Source: Saprospiraceae bacterium (GTDB taxonomy: Bacteria; Bacteroidota; Bacteroidia; Chitinophagales; Saprospiraceae). From it: 64,000 nt of DNA. The translations under genes were made by a program, and so were the position numbers. The stretch covers positions 868,001 through 932,000 of the forward strand of contig JADJNF010000001.1 in the NCBI GenBank assembly GCA_016714445.1, written 5' to 3'. Below, piece after piece: positions 63,723 to 64,000 of the stretch (position 1 is the stretch's first letter; each line of letters starts with the position of its first letter). The notes beneath the pieces were generated by a model, which saw nothing but the letters and a program-made list of their open reading frames with translations, was not told the origin of the DNA and made no database searches.

Positions 63723-64000
63723 GTGAACTGTAAACCCCTACCAATCCGAATCAACACCCTGTTTTAATACCTTAAAGTAGGACACACGTATTGCACGCAA
63801 CTTTTTGCAGCATAAAGCTACTAAACTGTTCTTAAATCTACAGACATTCACTTGTTATCAGTGACAAAATTACATAACAATATAATCAGGTTTAAATAAC
63901 ACCTCGTTTAACATTGGAAAGGTTATTTTATTTTAGACCAAAAAGGTCGCAAGTTATTAACATCTGAATTTAATGCAGCGTTCAACAATACAATATACAT
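63723..64000. other. Window end, no gene seen
   Basis: Last ~280 bases: AT-rich with stops in all frames; no recognisable RNA gene, repeat or integrase fragment. Confidence 0.4.

Overview
The window comes from a low-GC member of the Bacteroidota, and the secretome and repeat content look most like Saprospiria or Chitinophagia. Support for this: type IX secretion (T9SS) C-terminal sorting domains on two large secreted proteins; many lipoproteins with a Cys signal; Bacteroidota promoters (TTTG, about 19 bp, TAnnTTTG) in front of several genes; almost no Shine-Dalgarno sequences; DUF2202 proteins; and 7TMR-DISM sensor kinases. The species cannot be named from sequence reading alone.

Layout. 1-3.3 kb: an ABC exporter operon (ATPase plus two DUF3526-type permeases, the last cut by the window edge) behind a promoter whose -33 and start region lie in two related palindromes. 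4-7.8 kb: minus-strand genes for an intradiol-dioxygenase-like lipoprotein, a membrane LytTR regulator, a membrane protein, a GNAT acetyltransferase and a WD40 protein. 8.2-11 kb: a di-heme peroxidase lipoprotein behind a Crp/Fnr-type dyad, and a five-heme cytochrome. 11.1-12.2 kb: a duplicated-domain lipoprotein behind four 21-bp-phased repeats. 12.3-17.6 kb: a four-gene operon of secreted fibre-like proteins, one with a 393-bp tandem repeat.

18-26.7 kb is the most unusual part. A type I restriction-modification locus (hsdR, hsdM, hsdS, all minus strand) lies between two blocks of the same ~232-bp palindrome-rich repeat. A REP-associated (IS200-like, Y1/HUH) transposase gene sits between hsdR and hsdM, itself flanked by palindromes with the same GGCT-NN-AGCC core. 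Another such palindrome is read through in the HsdS linker. HsdR carries an in-frame GIY-YIG nuclease domain, and hsdM has a one-base frameshift. A 21-bp minisatellite follows, then an ECF sigma factor with a membrane partner gene, a GATC-rich minisatellite, and two DUF2202 (ferritin-like) genes.

30-43 kb: small lipoproteins, a Gly-rich fibre protein, three 7TM-type sensor histidine kinases (one frameshifted, one with an N-terminus encoded by an intergenic repeat element), one LuxR-type response regulator, an AspT/YidE-type transporter and an aldo/keto reductase. 43-57 kb: a T9SS beta-propeller protein; two orphan immunity-like genes (DUF1963 and PoNi) each bracketed by homologous noncoding flanks; uvrC; mgsA; an S9 peptidase; a HEAT protein; and a T9SS M43 metallopeptidase. 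57-64 kb: an outer-membrane HhH protein, a Smr protein, a second AspT/YidE transporter, tRNA-Glu, and next to the tRNA a HicAB-like pair with an unusually long antitoxin plus an orphan gene.

The region-wide theme is repeat-driven remodelling: REP palindromes, minisatellites, cassette flanks and a MITE-like element touch or enter coding genes at several points.
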